Assembly (NCBI RefSeq): GCF_000585355.1
Contig: NZ_KK073873.1
Span: forward strand, 2,089,703-2,153,702
Origin: Xylanibacter oryzae DSM 17970
GTDB lineage: Bacteria; Bacteroidota; Bacteroidia; Bacteroidales; Bacteroidaceae
DNA length: 64,000 bases
Reading direction: 5' to 3'
The notes beneath the pieces were generated by a model. The model made no database searches. It had not been told where the DNA came from and saw only the letters and a list, made by a program, of their open reading frames with translations. Shown one piece after another: positions 9,401 through 18,462 of this stretch (the stretch's first letter is position 1; each line of letters begins with the position of its first letter). The position numbers and the translations under genes were made by a program.

Positions 9401-9701
9401 CATTCATTCCCTGTTTAAAGAAAACCGTTATACTTGCAGTACCTTCATTAGTAGCAGAAGATGTCATATATGTCATGCCCTCTACACCATTTATCTGTTC
9501 CTCAAGCGGAGCCAATACTGAATTCAATACAGTCTGAGCGTTTGCACCTGGATAAGAGGCACTAACCATTATTGTAGGAGGAGCAATATCAGGATACTGC
9601 TCAATAGGCAAGGACACCAGTCCTATTGCTCCCAAAATTACTATCAAAATAGAAATAACGGTTGATAGTACCGGGCGTTTTATAAAATTATCTAGTCTCA
9701 T
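6471..9701 (-). CDS. RND multidrug efflux pump, AcrB/MexB type
   Basis: This inner-membrane proton antiporter exports drugs, bile salts and similar compounds through the adaptor and outer-membrane channel encoded on either side. The 1076-residue protein has the HAE1-family layout of twelve helices and two large periplasmic loops. It begins MRLDNFIKRPVLSTVISI. The proton-relay pair is in AIVVDDAIVV and the partner lysine in GLLAKNAILIV. The C-terminus ends in a charged cytoplasmic tail. Length and motifs are complete, so it should be functional. The substrate cannot be told from sequence. Confidence 0.95.
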   Translation of the reverse strand: MRLDNFIKRPVLSTVISILIVILGAIGLVSLPIEQYPDIAPPTIMVSASYPGANAQTVLNSVLAPLEEQINGVEGMTYMTSSATNEGTASITVFFKQGMNADMAQVNVQNRVSQASALLPSEVTQAGVSVTKRQTSTVLLFALTSPNNKYDDTFIANYANINIIPAVKRVNGVGECQSFGTKTYTMRLWLDPARMKQHNLIPSDISTALAGQNVEAAPGKFGEQSNNQYEYTIRYKGRLKTPEEFGNMIISSDATGQTLRVKDVARVEMGALSYSVIQTLDGHPTTMMMVTQTAGSNATQIAKDIKKVLDGQKAMLPPGLSIKYMQDVTEFIYASIGDLVKTLFEAFVLVFIVVYIFLQDFRSTLIPLVAVPVSLIGTFFFLYVFGFSLNLLTLSALVLAIAIVVDDAIVVVEAVHAKLDLGYKSARMASIDAMNEISGAIISITLVMASVFIPVSFIGGTSGTFYKEFGITMAIAIVISALNALTLSPALCAILLKPKNEDGSERKMSVVDRFHAGFNASYTKVQDKYKVGVRHIIEHPVIAGIAVIIGIAILGVTAMNTKSGLVPDEDTGTIFCTVSTPPGTSLNKTNAVMDQVDSMLATNPAINGRMRITGYNFIAGQGSNQGTFVIKLKSFEERSKSEGFLKYLNIHNEGSGMVLGMIYKQTAAIKGAQILAFQPPMVQGFSATNGLTFSMQDRTGGDVDKFFKVTQKFLAELNKRPEISKAMTSYNSNYPQYLMDVDVAKCKQSGIQPSAVLTTMQGYFGGLYASNFNAYGKLFRVYIQADPSMRTDIKSLNNIYVRTGSGTMAPINEYVKMTKVYGPQEIDRFNLFTSINVNASPGEGYSSGDAIKAISEVAKENLPTGYTYEFSGLTRSEQESSNSTAIIFVLCITFVYLILSAQYESYLLPLSVILSIPFGLAGAFLFTNLFGKSNDIYMQIALIMLIGLLAKNAILIVQFALERRRTGMAISWSAVLGAGARLRPILMTSLAMIIGLAPMLIPTGVGVNGNQTLGAAAIGGMLIGMLCQIMIVPALFYIFETLQEKVKPIEFEDENTSSVDTELAQYTSPIDIEKND

Positions 9702-9730
9702 GAATTAATTCATTTATTTAATCGTTAAAA

Positions 9731-10927
9731 CTACTTACCAAAGTCTTTTTTCAACTTACTAATATCACTCTGATCAGCTCCCATTGCCTTTGTTTTCTTT
9801 AATTTAGCAGCATATTGAGTTTCTGTAATAGGTGTAATCTTCATTCCATCTGTAAGAGTCGAAATACCTTGAATAACAATTCGATCGCCAGGTCTCAAAC
9901 CACTAGTTATTATATAATCTTTCCCATTATTTTCAGGATCAACAGTAACTGCAGTATACTTGACTTTGTTGCCTTCACCAAGAACATATACGAAATGCTT
10001 ATCCTGAACATCAGCAACAGCATCCTGAGGTATTACTATAGCAGTCTGATTGGTACGCGGTACAACAATTGAACCAGAACCGCCACTCTTAAGCAAATGC
10101 AGAGGGTTTGCAAAATCTGCACGGATAGAAACAGAACCTGTAGTCTGGTCTATAACTCCACTTACAGTAGCTACTCTACCATTATGATCATATATAGTTC
10201 CATCTGCAAGTTGTAACTTTACAGCAGGATAATCCTTTATAGCTGCATGTATACCACCTGCCTTTTTTGTCATATTCAGCAAGTCTTTTTCTGTCATAGA
10301 GAAGTAAACCTGCATAGTCGAAATATTGGAAACAGTAGTAAGCGGATTTTGATTTGTTGCATTTACCAAGGCTCCTACCTTATAAGGAAGGTCGCCAACA
10401 ACACCGTTTGCAGGACTTGTAACATAGCAAAAGTTAAGATTCTGTTTTGCTGATACATAGCTAGCCTGAGCCTGAGCTAACGCAGCAGCTGCACTTTCAT
10501 ATGAGTTGCGGGCCGACTGAAGTTCATAAGCACCTATTACATTGTTCTTAAACAATTTCTTATTATTACGATAAGTCAGCAAAGCAGTATTCAATTGAGC
10601 ACGTGCAGAATTTACAACAGCCTTAGCCTGACGAGCAGCAGCAACATAAGTTACATTATCAATTACGAAAAGTAACTGACCAGCCCTGACAGTCTGACCT
10701 TCATGAACACACAATCTTGTAATGAATCCTGATATTTTAGGACGAATTTCAACATCCTGTACACCTTTGATAGTTGCAGGATAGTTGGTCTGCATTTCTA
10801 TCGGTTGAGACTGAATTGTTCTTACAGCATATTCATCATCACCAAAATCAGGTTTTCCTTGTTTTCCACCACATGAAACAAGAATTGCAGCAAAAGCAGC
10901 AATCAACATCAAATTTCTTTTTTTCAT
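9731..10927 (-). CDS. RND efflux adaptor lipoprotein (membrane fusion protein, AcrA type)
   Basis: The adaptor bridges the pump and the outer-membrane channel in the periplasm. The 398-residue protein starts MKKRN, has a lipoprotein signal ending LVSC followed by Gly-Gly, then a biotinyl-lipoyl-like half (IRPKISGFITRLCV), an alpha-helical hairpin rich in alanine and glutamine (about 95-165), the second lipoyl half (VTSPANGVVGDLPYKVGALV) and beta-barrel and membrane-proximal domains. The ATG at 10927 is preferred to the TTG six bases upstream. It is the first gene of the efflux operon. Confidence 0.92.
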   Translation of the reverse strand: MKKRNLMLIAAFAAILVSCGGKQGKPDFGDDEYAVRTIQSQPIEMQTNYPATIKGVQDVEIRPKISGFITRLCVHEGQTVRAGQLLFVIDNVTYVAAARQAKAVVNSARAQLNTALLTYRNNKKLFKNNVIGAYELQSARNSYESAAAALAQAQASYVSAKQNLNFCYVTSPANGVVGDLPYKVGALVNATNQNPLTTVSNISTMQVYFSMTEKDLLNMTKKAGGIHAAIKDYPAVKLQLADGTIYDHNGRVATVSGVIDQTTGSVSIRADFANPLHLLKSGGSGSIVVPRTNQTAIVIPQDAVADVQDKHFVYVLGEGNKVKYTAVTVDPENNGKDYIITSGLRPGDRIVIQGISTLTDGMKITPITETQYAAKLKKTKAMGADQSDISKLKKDFGK

Positions 10928-11005
10928 ACCCAATTATACTAATACATTTATAAATCCTTGTAATATTATACCGAAAACTTTTTAATTTAGTTTAGTTTTC
11001 AGAAT

Positions 11006-11038
11006 GCAAAGATACACAAACTATGTGTAGGTCACATA
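11006..11038 (-). promoter_or_regulatory. Efflux operon promoter with a palindromic operator candidate
   Basis: The minus strand reads TATCTTTGC at 11006-11014, a perfect -7 box. Seven bases further upstream is a perfect interrupted palindrome, TATGTGtaggtCACATA (11022-11038), lying where the -33 region should be. Its size and position suit a TetR- or MarR-type repressor of the pump. No such regulator gene is in the window. Confidence 0.55.
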
Positions 11039-11113
11039 CTACGAATACAATATTTAACATATCTTACTGAAAAAGGCAACGCATTTTGAAAATATTAGCA
11101 CAAAAAACTAATA

Positions 11114-12535
11114 TCAAAGTCCCATTTCCCTTGCCTTCTTAAGAAGAAGTTTCATAAGAGGTTCACGTTCATTTTCCACCTTATTATCAAGTACAGCATC
11201 TTTTAGGGTTTGTTTTAAAGTACCAACCTCCCTACTTGGTTTAAGATGAAAAATTTCCATAATTTCATTACCATCTATACATGGCTGAAGTAAACGTTTA
11301 TAATCTTTTTCCTTAAGCTCTGTCAACTTAAGCCTAACCGTTCTAAAATTATCAAGGAATTTTTGCTTTCTAACAGAATTTTTACTTGTTATGTCTGCCT
11401 CACAAAGATCCATAAGATCATCAATATCATCACCTGCATCATTAAGAAGTCTTCTAACAGCACTATCTGTAACAATATCATCTGAAATAACAATAGGACG
11501 CATGTGTAATTCAACCATTTTCTGAACATACTTCATTTTACTGTCCATAGGCAACATCAGACGGCGGAAAATAGAAGGTACCATTTTCGCACCAATAATA
11601 TTATGATTATAAAATGTCCATCCATTTATAGGATCCCAGCGTTTACTCTTAGGTTTACCAAAGTCATGCATTAGAGCAGCCCATCGCAACCAAAGATTAT
11701 CAGATGTTCTACATATATTATCCAGAACCTCAAGAGTATGATAAAAATTATTTTTATGTGCTCTTCCATTCTTTGTCTCAACTATATCCATTACACCAAG
11801 TTCTGGTAGGACATAATTTAGCAAGCCACATCTTTGCATCTCCACGAACCCCTTACTTGGGGTATGTGTCATCATTATTTTATTGAGTTCATCCTTGATA
11901 CGTTCGCCACTTACAATTCTAAGTCGGTCTGAATTTCGGTCTATAGCCTCTAATGTTTCATCTTCAATAAAGAAATTAAGTTGTGTAGCAAATCTCACGC
12001 AACGCATCATACGCAGAGGATCATCCGAAAATGTTATATCAGGATCAAGTGGAGTCCTGATAATACCATCCTTCATATCTTCAATACCATCAAAAGGGTC
12101 AACAAGATCACCGAAGTTTTTACTATTCAAACAAACAGCCAAAGCATTAATTGTAAAGTCTCGTCTATTCTGATCATCATCGAGAGTTCCATTCTCAACT
12201 ACCGGTTTTCTAGAATCATGGCTATAACTTTCCTTTCTAGCTCCAACAAATTCTACTTCCAAATCCTTATATTTAACCTGTGCTGTTCCAAAATTACGAA
12301 AAACAGTTATTTTGGCCTTCCTACCCAATTCTCTTTTCAAAGCATCCGCTACTTCTATTCCACTTCCGACAACAACTACATCTATATCATTAGATGGACG
12401 CTCAAGAAACAAATCTCGTACATACCCACCTACTACATAACATTCCACACCCAGGCCGTCAGCTGCAGCTGAAATCTTATGAAAAATATCTTTATTGAGA
12501 ATTTCTGCTAAATCTTGTTTTGATAATAACCTCAT
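11114..12535 (-). CDS. tRNA nucleotidyltransferase / poly(A) polymerase family with HD domain
   Basis: The 473-residue protein has the class II nucleotidyltransferase core (YVVGGYVRDLFLERPSNDID, with the two metal-binding aspartates), the RRDFTINAL motif, the RNA-binding helical domain (DDPLRMMRCVRFA) and a C-terminal HD phosphohydrolase domain (LMHDFGKPK). It probably adds or repairs the CCA end of tRNAs. The frame extends upstream through the promoter region, so the ATG at 12535 is chosen, just after the -7 box at 12559-12567. It is divergent from the lipoprotein gene. Confidence 0.9.
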   Translation of the reverse strand: MRLLSKQDLAEILNKDIFHKISAAADGLGVECYVVGGYVRDLFLERPSNDIDVVVVGSGIEVADALKRELGRKAKITVFRNFGTAQVKYKDLEVEFVGARKESYSHDSRKPVVENGTLDDDQNRRDFTINALAVCLNSKNFGDLVDPFDGIEDMKDGIIRTPLDPDITFSDDPLRMMRCVRFATQLNFFIEDETLEAIDRNSDRLRIVSGERIKDELNKIMMTHTPSKGFVEMQRCGLLNYVLPELGVMDIVETKNGRAHKNNFYHTLEVLDNICRTSDNLWLRWAALMHDFGKPKSKRWDPINGWTFYNHNIIGAKMVPSIFRRLMLPMDSKMKYVQKMVELHMRPIVISDDIVTDSAVRRLLNDAGDDIDDLMDLCEADITSKNSVRKQKFLDNFRTVRLKLTELKEKDYKRLLQPCIDGNEIMEIFHLKPSREVGTLKQTLKDAVLDNKVENEREPLMKLLLKKAREMGL

Positions 12536-12558
12536 CGTTACTTTTTTCTTTGGCAGGT

Positions 12559-12589
12559 GCAAAGGTACGAAAAAAAAGCGTATCTTTGC
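12559..12589. promoter_or_regulatory. Divergent promoters for the CCA enzyme and the lipoprotein gene
   Basis: On the minus strand 12559-12567 reads TACCTTTGC, and on the plus strand 12581-12589 reads TATCTTTGC. Both match the Bacteroidetes -7 box exactly and they are only 13 bases apart. Confidence 0.65.
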
Positions 12590-12609
12590 AAAATAAATAC
12601 TCATAAAAG

Positions 12610-13065
12610 ATGAAAGCAATAATAAATACACTCTTTTTATCATTATTTCTGTTTGCATGTAGTAACAACAGTTACACAGATAAAGCTGAGGCTTTACTTA
12701 ATGATGCGAAAGCCGCATATAACGAGAACAAATATGATGCAGCAGTATCAAAGATAGACTCTATAAGGAAAGAATATCCTAAAGCTATAGAGATCAGGAA
12801 AGAAGCACTTGCACTATACCAAAATATAGAGTTGAAAAAAGCTCAGATTGACTTGGAGCACACAGACAAGTTGGTTACATCAATAAACAATGAATACAAC
12901 ATTATCCTAATCAAAGTCAACGAAGACAAAAAAGCTTTATGCGCAACAGCAGGAGAACTGCAAGAGTTGACGCTTAAAAAATTGAAACGAGATTCTATAA
13001 AAACAAGATTTGATATTCTTTGTGCAAAAATTCACTATATCCACAAATTACAAAAGACTAAGTAA
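12610..13065 (+). CDS. Putative lipoprotein with a TPR-like helical region
   Basis: The 151-residue protein has a lipoprotein signal ending LFAC followed by Ser. Next comes a helical hairpin reading like a single tetratricopeptide unit (AEALLNDAKAAYNENKYDAAV), and then charged, probably coiled-coil helices to the end. I do not recognise a family with a known function. Its own promoter lies 21 bases upstream, and DUF1599 follows after 62 bases with a separate promoter. Confidence 0.7.
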   Translation: MKAIINTLFLSLFLFACSNNSYTDKAEALLNDAKAAYNENKYDAAVSKIDSIRKEYPKAIEIRKEALALYQNIELKKAQIDLEHTDKLVTSINNEYNIILIKVNEDKKALCATAGELQELTLKKLKRDSIKTRFDILCAKIHYIHKLQKTK

Positions 13066-13100
13066 ACATAGTTTTATTTGCTGTTTTCATATAAAATTAT

Positions 13101-13109
13101 TAATTTTGC
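13101..13109 (+). promoter_or_regulatory. Promoter -7 box for the DUF1599 gene run
   Basis: TAATTTTGC matches TAnnTTTG and lies 18 bases before the ATG at 13128. It probably drives the run from DUF1599 through tpiA. Confidence 0.55.
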
Positions 13110-13127
13110 CACCAATTTTATAGCAAT

Positions 13128-13682
13128 ATGTCAAAAGAAGTATTAAGCACTGAAGTTCAATTTGAAAATGTAATGTCGGAATGCCGATCTCTTTTTGAGA
13201 AGAAATTACATGATTATAATGCATCATGGCGAATATTACGCCCTACTGCCCTGACTGACCAACTATACATAAAAGCAAAAAGGATACGAAGCCTTGAAAT
13301 AAAAAAAGAGTCGTTTGTCGGTGAAGGCATACGGCCAGAATTCATCGCTCTTATCAATTACGGAATAATCGGTTTAATACAGATAGAATTAGGATTTTCT
13401 GACACGATAGACATAGATAGTGACAGAGCCATGACAATGTATGATAAATATGTAAAATCAACATTGGAGCTAATGAAAAAGAAAAATCACGACTATGATG
13501 AAGCATGGAGATCTATGCGCGTCAGCAGTTATACAGATTTTATACTTACAAAGATAGAAAGAATAAAAGAAATAGAGAACCTTAACGGCGAGACACTCGT
13601 ATCAGAAGGAATAGATGCCAACTATATGGACATTATCAATTATGCCGTATTTGGCGTTATAAAACTCACATACGGAGAGTAA
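13128..13682 (+). CDS. DUF1599 (nucleotide-modification-associated) domain protein
   Basis: The 184-residue protein contains two copies of the same module. Each has the signature HDYNASWRILRP or HDYDEAWRSMRV, followed by a lysine-arginine-rich helix (AKRIRSLE, IERIKEIE) and a Glu-Gly-Ile segment ending in INY. This matches DUF1599. The biochemical role is unproven; phage relatives are linked by context to modified nucleotides. In bacteroidetes it commonly precedes the DoxX-like and tpiA genes, as here, with its stop codon directly before the next start. Confidence 0.75.
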   Translation: MSKEVLSTEVQFENVMSECRSLFEKKLHDYNASWRILRPTALTDQLYIKAKRIRSLEIKKESFVGEGIRPEFIALINYGIIGLIQIELGFSDTIDIDSDRAMTMYDKYVKSTLELMKKKNHDYDEAWRSMRVSSYTDFILTKIERIKEIENLNGETLVSEGIDANYMDIINYAVFGVIKLTYGE

Positions 13683-13685
13683 GTG

Positions 13686-15761
13686 ATGACTAAAAAAGTC
13701 TTGAAATATTCAGTTATTAATTTATGCCGGTTTATGCTGGCTATAACTTTCATATTGTCAGGATTTGTCAAGGCAGTAGACCCATTAGGAACACAATACA
13801 AGATAGGTGATTATCTTGAAGCCCTTCATATTGCATCATATATACCAGACATTTTAACACTTATCTCATCCATTCTTCTTTCTTCACTTGAGTTTTGTTT
13901 GGGTGTATTCATGCTTTTCGCAATAAGAAGGCATATAGTCTCTAAAATAATATTTGTATTCATCAGCATAATGACGGTTATCACTTTGTGGATTGCCATA
14001 GCTAATCCTGTAAGCGATTGTGGATGTTTTGGCGATGCTATAAAGCTGACGAATTGGGAAACATTCATTAAGAACATAATACTTATGGCTGCAGCTGTAA
14101 CGGTATGGAAATATCCTCTTTGCATGGTGAGGTTTATAAGTAAAAGTAACCAATGGATAGTAATCAACTACACTATAATATTCATAGTTTTTATTTCAGG
14201 ATACAGTCTATACGATCTACCCCAATTTGACTTTCGACCATACCACATAGGTGCGAATATAAAAAAGGGGATGGAAATACCTCCAGGAGCCAAGCAACCA
14301 AAGTTTGAGAACACTTTCATAATGGAGAAAAATGGAGTAAGAAAAGAGTTCAAACTTGATAATTATCCAGATTCGACATGGAAATTTATAGATAGTAAGA
14401 CTGTCCAAATATCAGAAGGATATATACCTCCAATACATGATTTTTCGATACAAAAAGTTGGTAGTGGAGAGGATATTACTAATAATATATTAGGTGATAA
14501 AGGGTATACATTTTTGCTTATTTCGCCACATTTGGAAACAGCAGACGACAGTCAGCTTGATCAGATAAACCAAATATCCGAATACTGTACTGACAACGGA
14601 TACAAATTTTATTGTCTAACGGCTAGCACCGGAAAAGCTATAAACAGATGGCAGAGTATCACCGGAGCCGAATATTCATTCTGCAATACTGATGAAACTA
14701 CCCTTAAGACAATTATACGTAGCAACCCAGGACTTTTACTTATTAAAGCCGGAACCATTATACGAAAATGGAGTCATAACACACTGCCTGACGAAAAACA
14801 GTTTAGTAAACCTCTTGAACATTCTGAGATAGGTACTATGCCTAAAGACTCTGTTACTGGCAAAATACTTAAAATAATACTTTGGTATGTATTACCCTTA
14901 ATGGTATTAACTTTAGCAGACAGAACTTGGGCATGGAGTAGATGGGTAAAAAACAAGGAAAAATCTAACAAAATATATCAACTTTTAAAACGTAAAAAAA
15001 TGAGAAAGAAAATTGTAGCAGGCAACTGGAAAATGAACATGAACCTGCAAGACGGTATTGCTTTGGCTAAAGAGCTAAACGATACATTTACAGCAGAAAA
15101 GCCTAATTGTGGCGTAATAATCTGTACACCATTTATCCACTTGGCTTCTATCGCACAGTTCCTTAATCAAGACATTATTGGTCTTGGCGCTGAAAACTGT
15201 GCAGACAAAGTCAAAGGAGCTTATACTGGTGAGGTATCAGCTGAAATGGTAAAGAGTACAGGTGCTCAATATGTAGTACTTGGTCATAGCGAGCGTCGCA
15301 GTTATTACAACGAGACACCTGCTATTCTAAAAGAAAAAGTACAGCTTGCACTAGATAACAATCTTAAGGTTATTTTCTGCATCGGTGAGAGCAAAGAAGA
15401 GCGCGAGGCTAATAGACAGAATGAAGTAGTAAAAGCAGAACTTGATGGTAGCGTATTTGACTTGTCTGCCGAAGATTTCGCTAAAATTGTTATAGCATAC
15501 GAACCTATTTGGGCTATCGGTACAGGCCTTACTGCAACATCAGACCAAGCTGAAGAGATTCATGCTTATATCCGTAACTGCATAGCAGACAAATACGGAA
15601 AGCAGGTAGCAGAAGACACAACAATCCTTTATGGTGGAAGTTGCAAAGCATCTAATGCGCCTGAACTATTTGCTAAACCTGACATTGACGGTGGTCTTAT
15701 TGGTGGTGCTTCACTTAAAGCAGCTGATTTCAAGGGCATCATTGATGCTTGGAAGAAATAA
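13686..15761 (+). CDS. DoxX-like membrane protein joined in frame to triosephosphate isomerase
   Basis: One uninterrupted frame of 691 codons. Residues 1-170 are a DoxX/MauE-type membrane domain with four or more helices and a redox-type SDCGCFGD motif. After one more helix come a soluble part with a thioredoxin-like segment ([15 protein letters not shown], about 275-370) and a helix near residue 400 ([14 protein letters not shown]). At codon 439 the frame runs without a stop into a complete triosephosphate isomerase starting [11 protein letters not shown]. These are normally separate adjacent genes. Either they are truly fused, or tpiA is translated from its own ATG at 15000, or a base was lost in the seven-A run just before it. 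GTG at 13683 is an alternative start. Confidence 0.7.
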   Translation: MTKKVLKYSVINLCRFMLAITFILSGFVKAVDPLGTQYKIGDYLEALHIASYIPDILTLISSILLSSLEFCLGVFMLFAIRRHIVSKIIFVFISIMTVITLWIAIANPVSDCGCFGDAIKLTNWETFIKNIILMAAAVTVWKYPLCMVRFISKSNQWIVINYTIIFIVFISGYSLYDLPQFDFRPYHIGANIKKGMEIPPGAKQPKFENTFIMEKNGVRKEFKLDNYPDSTWKFIDSKTVQISEGYIPPIHDFSIQKVGSGEDITNNILGDKGYTFLLISPHLETADDSQLDQINQISEYCTDNGYKFYCLTASTGKAINRWQSITGAEYSFCNTDETTLKTIIRSNPGLLLIKAGTIIRKWSHNTLPDEKQFSKPLEHSEIGTMPKDSVTGKILKIILWYVLPLMVLTLADRTWAWSRWVKNKEKSNKIYQLLKRKKMRKKIVAGNWKMNMNLQDGIALAKELNDTFTAEKPNCGVIICTPFIHLASIAQFLNQDIIGLGAENCADKVKGAYTGEVSAEMVKSTGAQYVVLGHSERRSYYNETPAILKEKVQLALDNNLKVIFCIGESKEEREANRQNEVVKAELDGSVFDLSAEDFAKIVIAYEPIWAIGTGLTATSDQAEEIHAYIRNCIADKYGKQVAEDTTILYGGSCKASNAPELFAKPDIDGGLIGGASLKAADFKGIIDAWKK
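15000..15761 (+). CDS. tpiA: Triosephosphate isomerase (internal start within the fused frame)
   Basis: The enzyme interconverts dihydroxyacetone phosphate and glyceraldehyde 3-phosphate in glycolysis. Counted from the ATG at 15000 it has 253 residues, the normal full length. Asn9 and Lys11 lie in GNWKMN, catalytic His96 in LGHSERR, and catalytic Glu168 in [11 protein letters not shown]. The phosphate-binding YGGS and GLIGGASL segments are near the end. Because nothing is missing, translation from this ATG gives a normal cytoplasmic enzyme; as the tail of the membrane protein it would be tethered to the inner membrane. Confidence 0.85.
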   Translation: MRKKIVAGNWKMNMNLQDGIALAKELNDTFTAEKPNCGVIICTPFIHLASIAQFLNQDIIGLGAENCADKVKGAYTGEVSAEMVKSTGAQYVVLGHSERRSYYNETPAILKEKVQLALDNNLKVIFCIGESKEEREANRQNEVVKAELDGSVFDLSAEDFAKIVIAYEPIWAIGTGLTATSDQAEEIHAYIRNCIADKYGKQVAEDTTILYGGSCKASNAPELFAKPDIDGGLIGGASLKAADFKGIIDAWKK

Positions 15762-15775
15762 CAAGAACTATAAAG

Positions 15776-15809
15776 TCGCAGACTTATATATAAAGATAGG
15801 TCTGCGGCT
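15776..15809 (+). terminator. Hairpin after tpiA
   Basis: An 11-base stem (15776-15786 with 15799-15809, including two G-T pairs) follows the tpiA stop by 14 bases. There is no T-run, so it may be a partial terminator or an mRNA processing site. Confidence 0.4.
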
Positions 15810-15829
15810 AACTTAATTTCAATAAAAAA

Positions 15830-16519
15830 ATGAAACAATTCGTCACTTTATTAATAATATTAATTTGTACCTTATCATCAGCTAAGGCTCAGAATTTTCT
15901 TAAAGACCTACAAAAAAACATTCCAGGAGAAGGTTCTGTCACTATACACCAAAGTGCAAATATTGACGAATTGGTAAACGGCAAGAATTTTGCTCCAAAA
16001 GCGATACAGCCTAACCAAAAACAACAAGCTGATAAAGTAAGGATTTACAAAAAGACAGGAACTGAAAAAGAACCTGAAAAAGCAAAAAAAGAATCTACCG
16101 AAAAAACTCACGACACAATACGGCACGAAGTGAGTAAACCTAAGCCAACTGAACCCAAAAGAAAAGAAGAGGTCAGCACATCAGAATCTTCAGAAACAGA
16201 TTTTGATATAGACATTCCTACTATAGATCTACGCAAAAAAGTAATGCGTAAAAGTTATAAAGCTATGGGATTCAGAGTGCAAGTATTTGCAGGCGGAAAT
16301 AGCCGAAGCGACCGTCAAAAGGCCCAGAATATAGGCAACGACATAAAAATGAATTATCCAGATCAACCTATATATGTACATTTCTATTCACCACGCTGGA
16401 TATGCAGAGTGGGAAACTACCGCTCTTATGAAGAAGCACACCGCATGCTTCTAAACGTAAAAAGACTTGGATACAAACAAGCATGTATAGTAAAAGGCAA
16501 AATAAGCATACAATATTAA
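15830..16519 (+). CDS. SPOR domain protein
   Basis: The 229-residue secreted protein has a cleavable signal peptide (ends SSAKAQ). A lysine-, glutamate- and proline-rich linker covers about residues 60-135, and a C-terminal SPOR domain lies at about 148-229 ([15 protein letters not shown], then [14 protein letters not shown]). SPOR domains bind peptidoglycan stripped of stem peptides and bring proteins to the division site. It lies between tpiA and folE, an order often seen in this phylum. Confidence 0.82.
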   Translation: MKQFVTLLIILICTLSSAKAQNFLKDLQKNIPGEGSVTIHQSANIDELVNGKNFAPKAIQPNQKQQADKVRIYKKTGTEKEPEKAKKESTEKTHDTIRHEVSKPKPTEPKRKEEVSTSESSETDFDIDIPTIDLRKKVMRKSYKAMGFRVQVFAGGNSRSDRQKAQNIGNDIKMNYPDQPIYVHFYSPRWICRVGNYRSYEEAHRMLLNVKRLGYKQACIVKGKISIQY

Positions 16520-16529
16520 AAAGATAATA

Positions 16530-17123
16530 ATGAATCCAGAAACAGAATATCGCGAAGGGATTGATGACCTCGCAGCAAATTATAAAAATATATTAAAACT
16601 TTTAGGTGAAGATCCCGAACGTGAAGGTCTACTTAAGACTCCTACACGTGTAGCGAAAGCTATGCAGGTGCTTACACGTGGATACAACATGGACCCTGAA
16701 AAAGTATTGTTAGATGCCCTTTTCGAAGAGAAATATAATCAAATGGTAATAGTTAAGGATATTGATTTTTTCTCATTATGCGAGCACCACATGCTACCTT
16801 TTTATGGTAAAGTACACGTAGCATATATACCAAACGGATACATTACAGGTCTAAGCAAAATAGCACGTGTCGTAGATATATACAGTCATCGTCTGCAAGT
16901 ACAAGAACGCATGACCCTTCAAATTAAAGAATGCATACAGCAAACGCTAAAGCCACTAGGTGTGATGGTTGTTATAGAAGCCAAGCATATGTGCATGCAA
17001 ATGCGTGGAGTGGAAAAACAGAACAGCATCACTACAACAAGCGACTTTTGCGGAGCATTCAATCAGGCAAAGACACGCGAAGAATTTATGAACCTGCTTC
17101 AAAGCGAAGGAAAAAGAATTTAA
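16530..17123 (+). CDS. folE: GTP cyclohydrolase I
   Basis: It converts GTP to dihydroneopterin triphosphate, the first step of folate synthesis. The 197-residue protein shows the zinc ligands Cys84 and His87 (LCEHHMLP) and Cys155 ([10 protein letters not shown]). It also has the active-site stretch [20 protein letters not shown] and the C-terminal [10 protein letters not shown]. Length is typical. It starts 10 bases after the SPOR gene and is probably co-transcribed. Confidence 0.95.
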   Translation: MNPETEYREGIDDLAANYKNILKLLGEDPEREGLLKTPTRVAKAMQVLTRGYNMDPEKVLLDALFEEKYNQMVIVKDIDFFSLCEHHMLPFYGKVHVAYIPNGYITGLSKIARVVDIYSHRLQVQERMTLQIKECIQQTLKPLGVMVVIEAKHMCMQMRGVEKQNSITTTSDFCGAFNQAKTREEFMNLLQSEGKRI

Positions 17124-17224
17124 CACAATTATTTGCACTTTTCTTTGTTGTTTGATGCAATGTATTATTACTTTTACGTTTATTATATAAAATAACAACA
17201 ATATTAAACAAAAAGGAAATAAAA

Positions 17225-17848
17225 ATGAAAAAGTTAAATTTAATTTCTATGATGTTACTATTCGTAACAGCATTATCAGTAATGTCATGTGTTAACAATG
17301 ACAACAACAGTGATAACCTTATTTCAAAAGCTGACCAGAAAGCCTATCAACAGAGAATTTCCGGAACATATTCTGGTAAAACGAGGCTGTACTCTTTTGA
17401 TGCTAATTCCAATAAATTTGTTAAACAGGATTCTACTGTTAATGTAGCATGGACTCTTAATGCAGATTCAACAATGTCAATTACTAATGTCCCTGTAAAA
17501 TTCTTTGCAAACTACATTACGACAAGCAACAACAATGAGTTAGTAAACCTTAAGGCAGCTTTAGCTGCGGCACCAAATCAGAATATAAAAGCATACTACT
17601 GCATTCCTAGTACTAACTATGTAAGTAGCACATCTATAAATTATGTTGTAACAGCATTAAGATTTAGCCTCACATATAATGGAGCTGCACACGTAATTAC
17701 AATACTAACTAATGCTAACTACGTAGGTGGATGGAATGTCACACAACGATTTGCATATGTACTAGCTGTAACAGCAGGTCTATATATCGATAACACTTAT
17801 TACTCCAGTAACATGACTACTACTGCTATAGAAATGGATTCAAAGTAA
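17225..17848 (+). CDS. Putative lipoprotein, DUF4840-like
   Basis: The 207-residue protein has a lipoprotein signal ending VMSC followed by Val. A beta-rich body follows with motifs such as ISGTYSGKTRLYS, VNVAWTLNADSTMSI and a long aromatic stretch, reminiscent of DUF4840 proteins of Bacteroidales. The function is unknown. It precedes the ECF sigma gene by 35 bases; whether it belongs to that regulon is not shown. Confidence 0.55.
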   Translation: MKKLNLISMMLLFVTALSVMSCVNNDNNSDNLISKADQKAYQQRISGTYSGKTRLYSFDANSNKFVKQDSTVNVAWTLNADSTMSITNVPVKFFANYITTSNNNELVNLKAALAAAPNQNIKAYYCIPSTNYVSSTSINYVVTALRFSLTYNGAAHVITILTNANYVGGWNVTQRFAYVLAVTAGLYIDNTYYSSNMTTTAIEMDSK

Positions 17849-17883
17849 AACCTAAGTAAATGGCACTTAGGAACTAAAAGAAG

Positions 17884-18462
17884 ATGTTTAAGCATACGGC
17901 AGTTAACAGCGAAGAAGAGCTGTGCAAGCGAATAAAAGCTAATGACAAATCAGCTATAAAAGAGCTATACACAGCCTATATTGGCTTTTTATCTGCCGTA
18001 TGCTATAGATATATTACAGACAAAGATGACGCTAAAGATATACTTCAGAATAGCATATTAAAAGTAATTACCAAAATCAACACTTTCGAATACCGTGGCG
18101 ACGGTTCTTTAAAAGCGTGGATGACCAAAATATTGGTAAACGAAATTTTTGACTTTATAAAACACAAAGAAAAATCGAATATTTTCAGTTGCGACACAGA
18201 TATTCCAGATATGGAGGATGAATATACGCCACAAACAGAAGACATTCCTCCAGCTTTAATACAAGAGATATTAAGACAAATGCCTTTAGGCTATAGAACG
18301 GTTTTTAATATGTATGTTTTCGAACAAAAGAGTCATAAACAAATAGCCAAGGTTTTAGGAATAAAAGAATCATCATCAGCTTCACAATATCTAAGAGCAA
18401 AAAGATTATTAGCAAAACGTATAAAAGAATATAAAGAGAAACGAAAGGAGGAAAACAAATGA
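17884..18462 (+). CDS. ECF-type RNA polymerase sigma factor
   Basis: The 192-residue protein has sigma region 2 (about 28-95: SAVCYRYITDKDDAKDILQN with the aspartate-rich recognition helix, then GSLKAWMTKI). It has region 4 near 125-180 (QMPLGYRTVFNMYVFEQKSHKQIAKVLGI as a helix-turn-helix). It has no region 1.1 or 3, as expected for the extracytoplasmic-function group. It overlaps the next gene by four bases (ATGA), so the two are translationally coupled. Confidence 0.9.
   Translation: MFKHTAVNSEEELCKRIKANDKSAIKELYTAYIGFLSAVCYRYITDKDDAKDILQNSILKVITKINTFEYRGDGSLKAWMTKILVNEIFDFIKHKEKSNIFSCDTDIPDMEDEYTPQTEDIPPALIQEILRQMPLGYRTVFNMYVFEQKSHKQIAKVLGIKESSSASQYLRAKRLLAKRIKEYKEKRKEENK

Noticed and set aside
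11981..12472. A 163-codon forward frame
   Set aside because: Antisense to the CCA-type nucleotidyltransferase, which has clear domain motifs; low-complexity translation.
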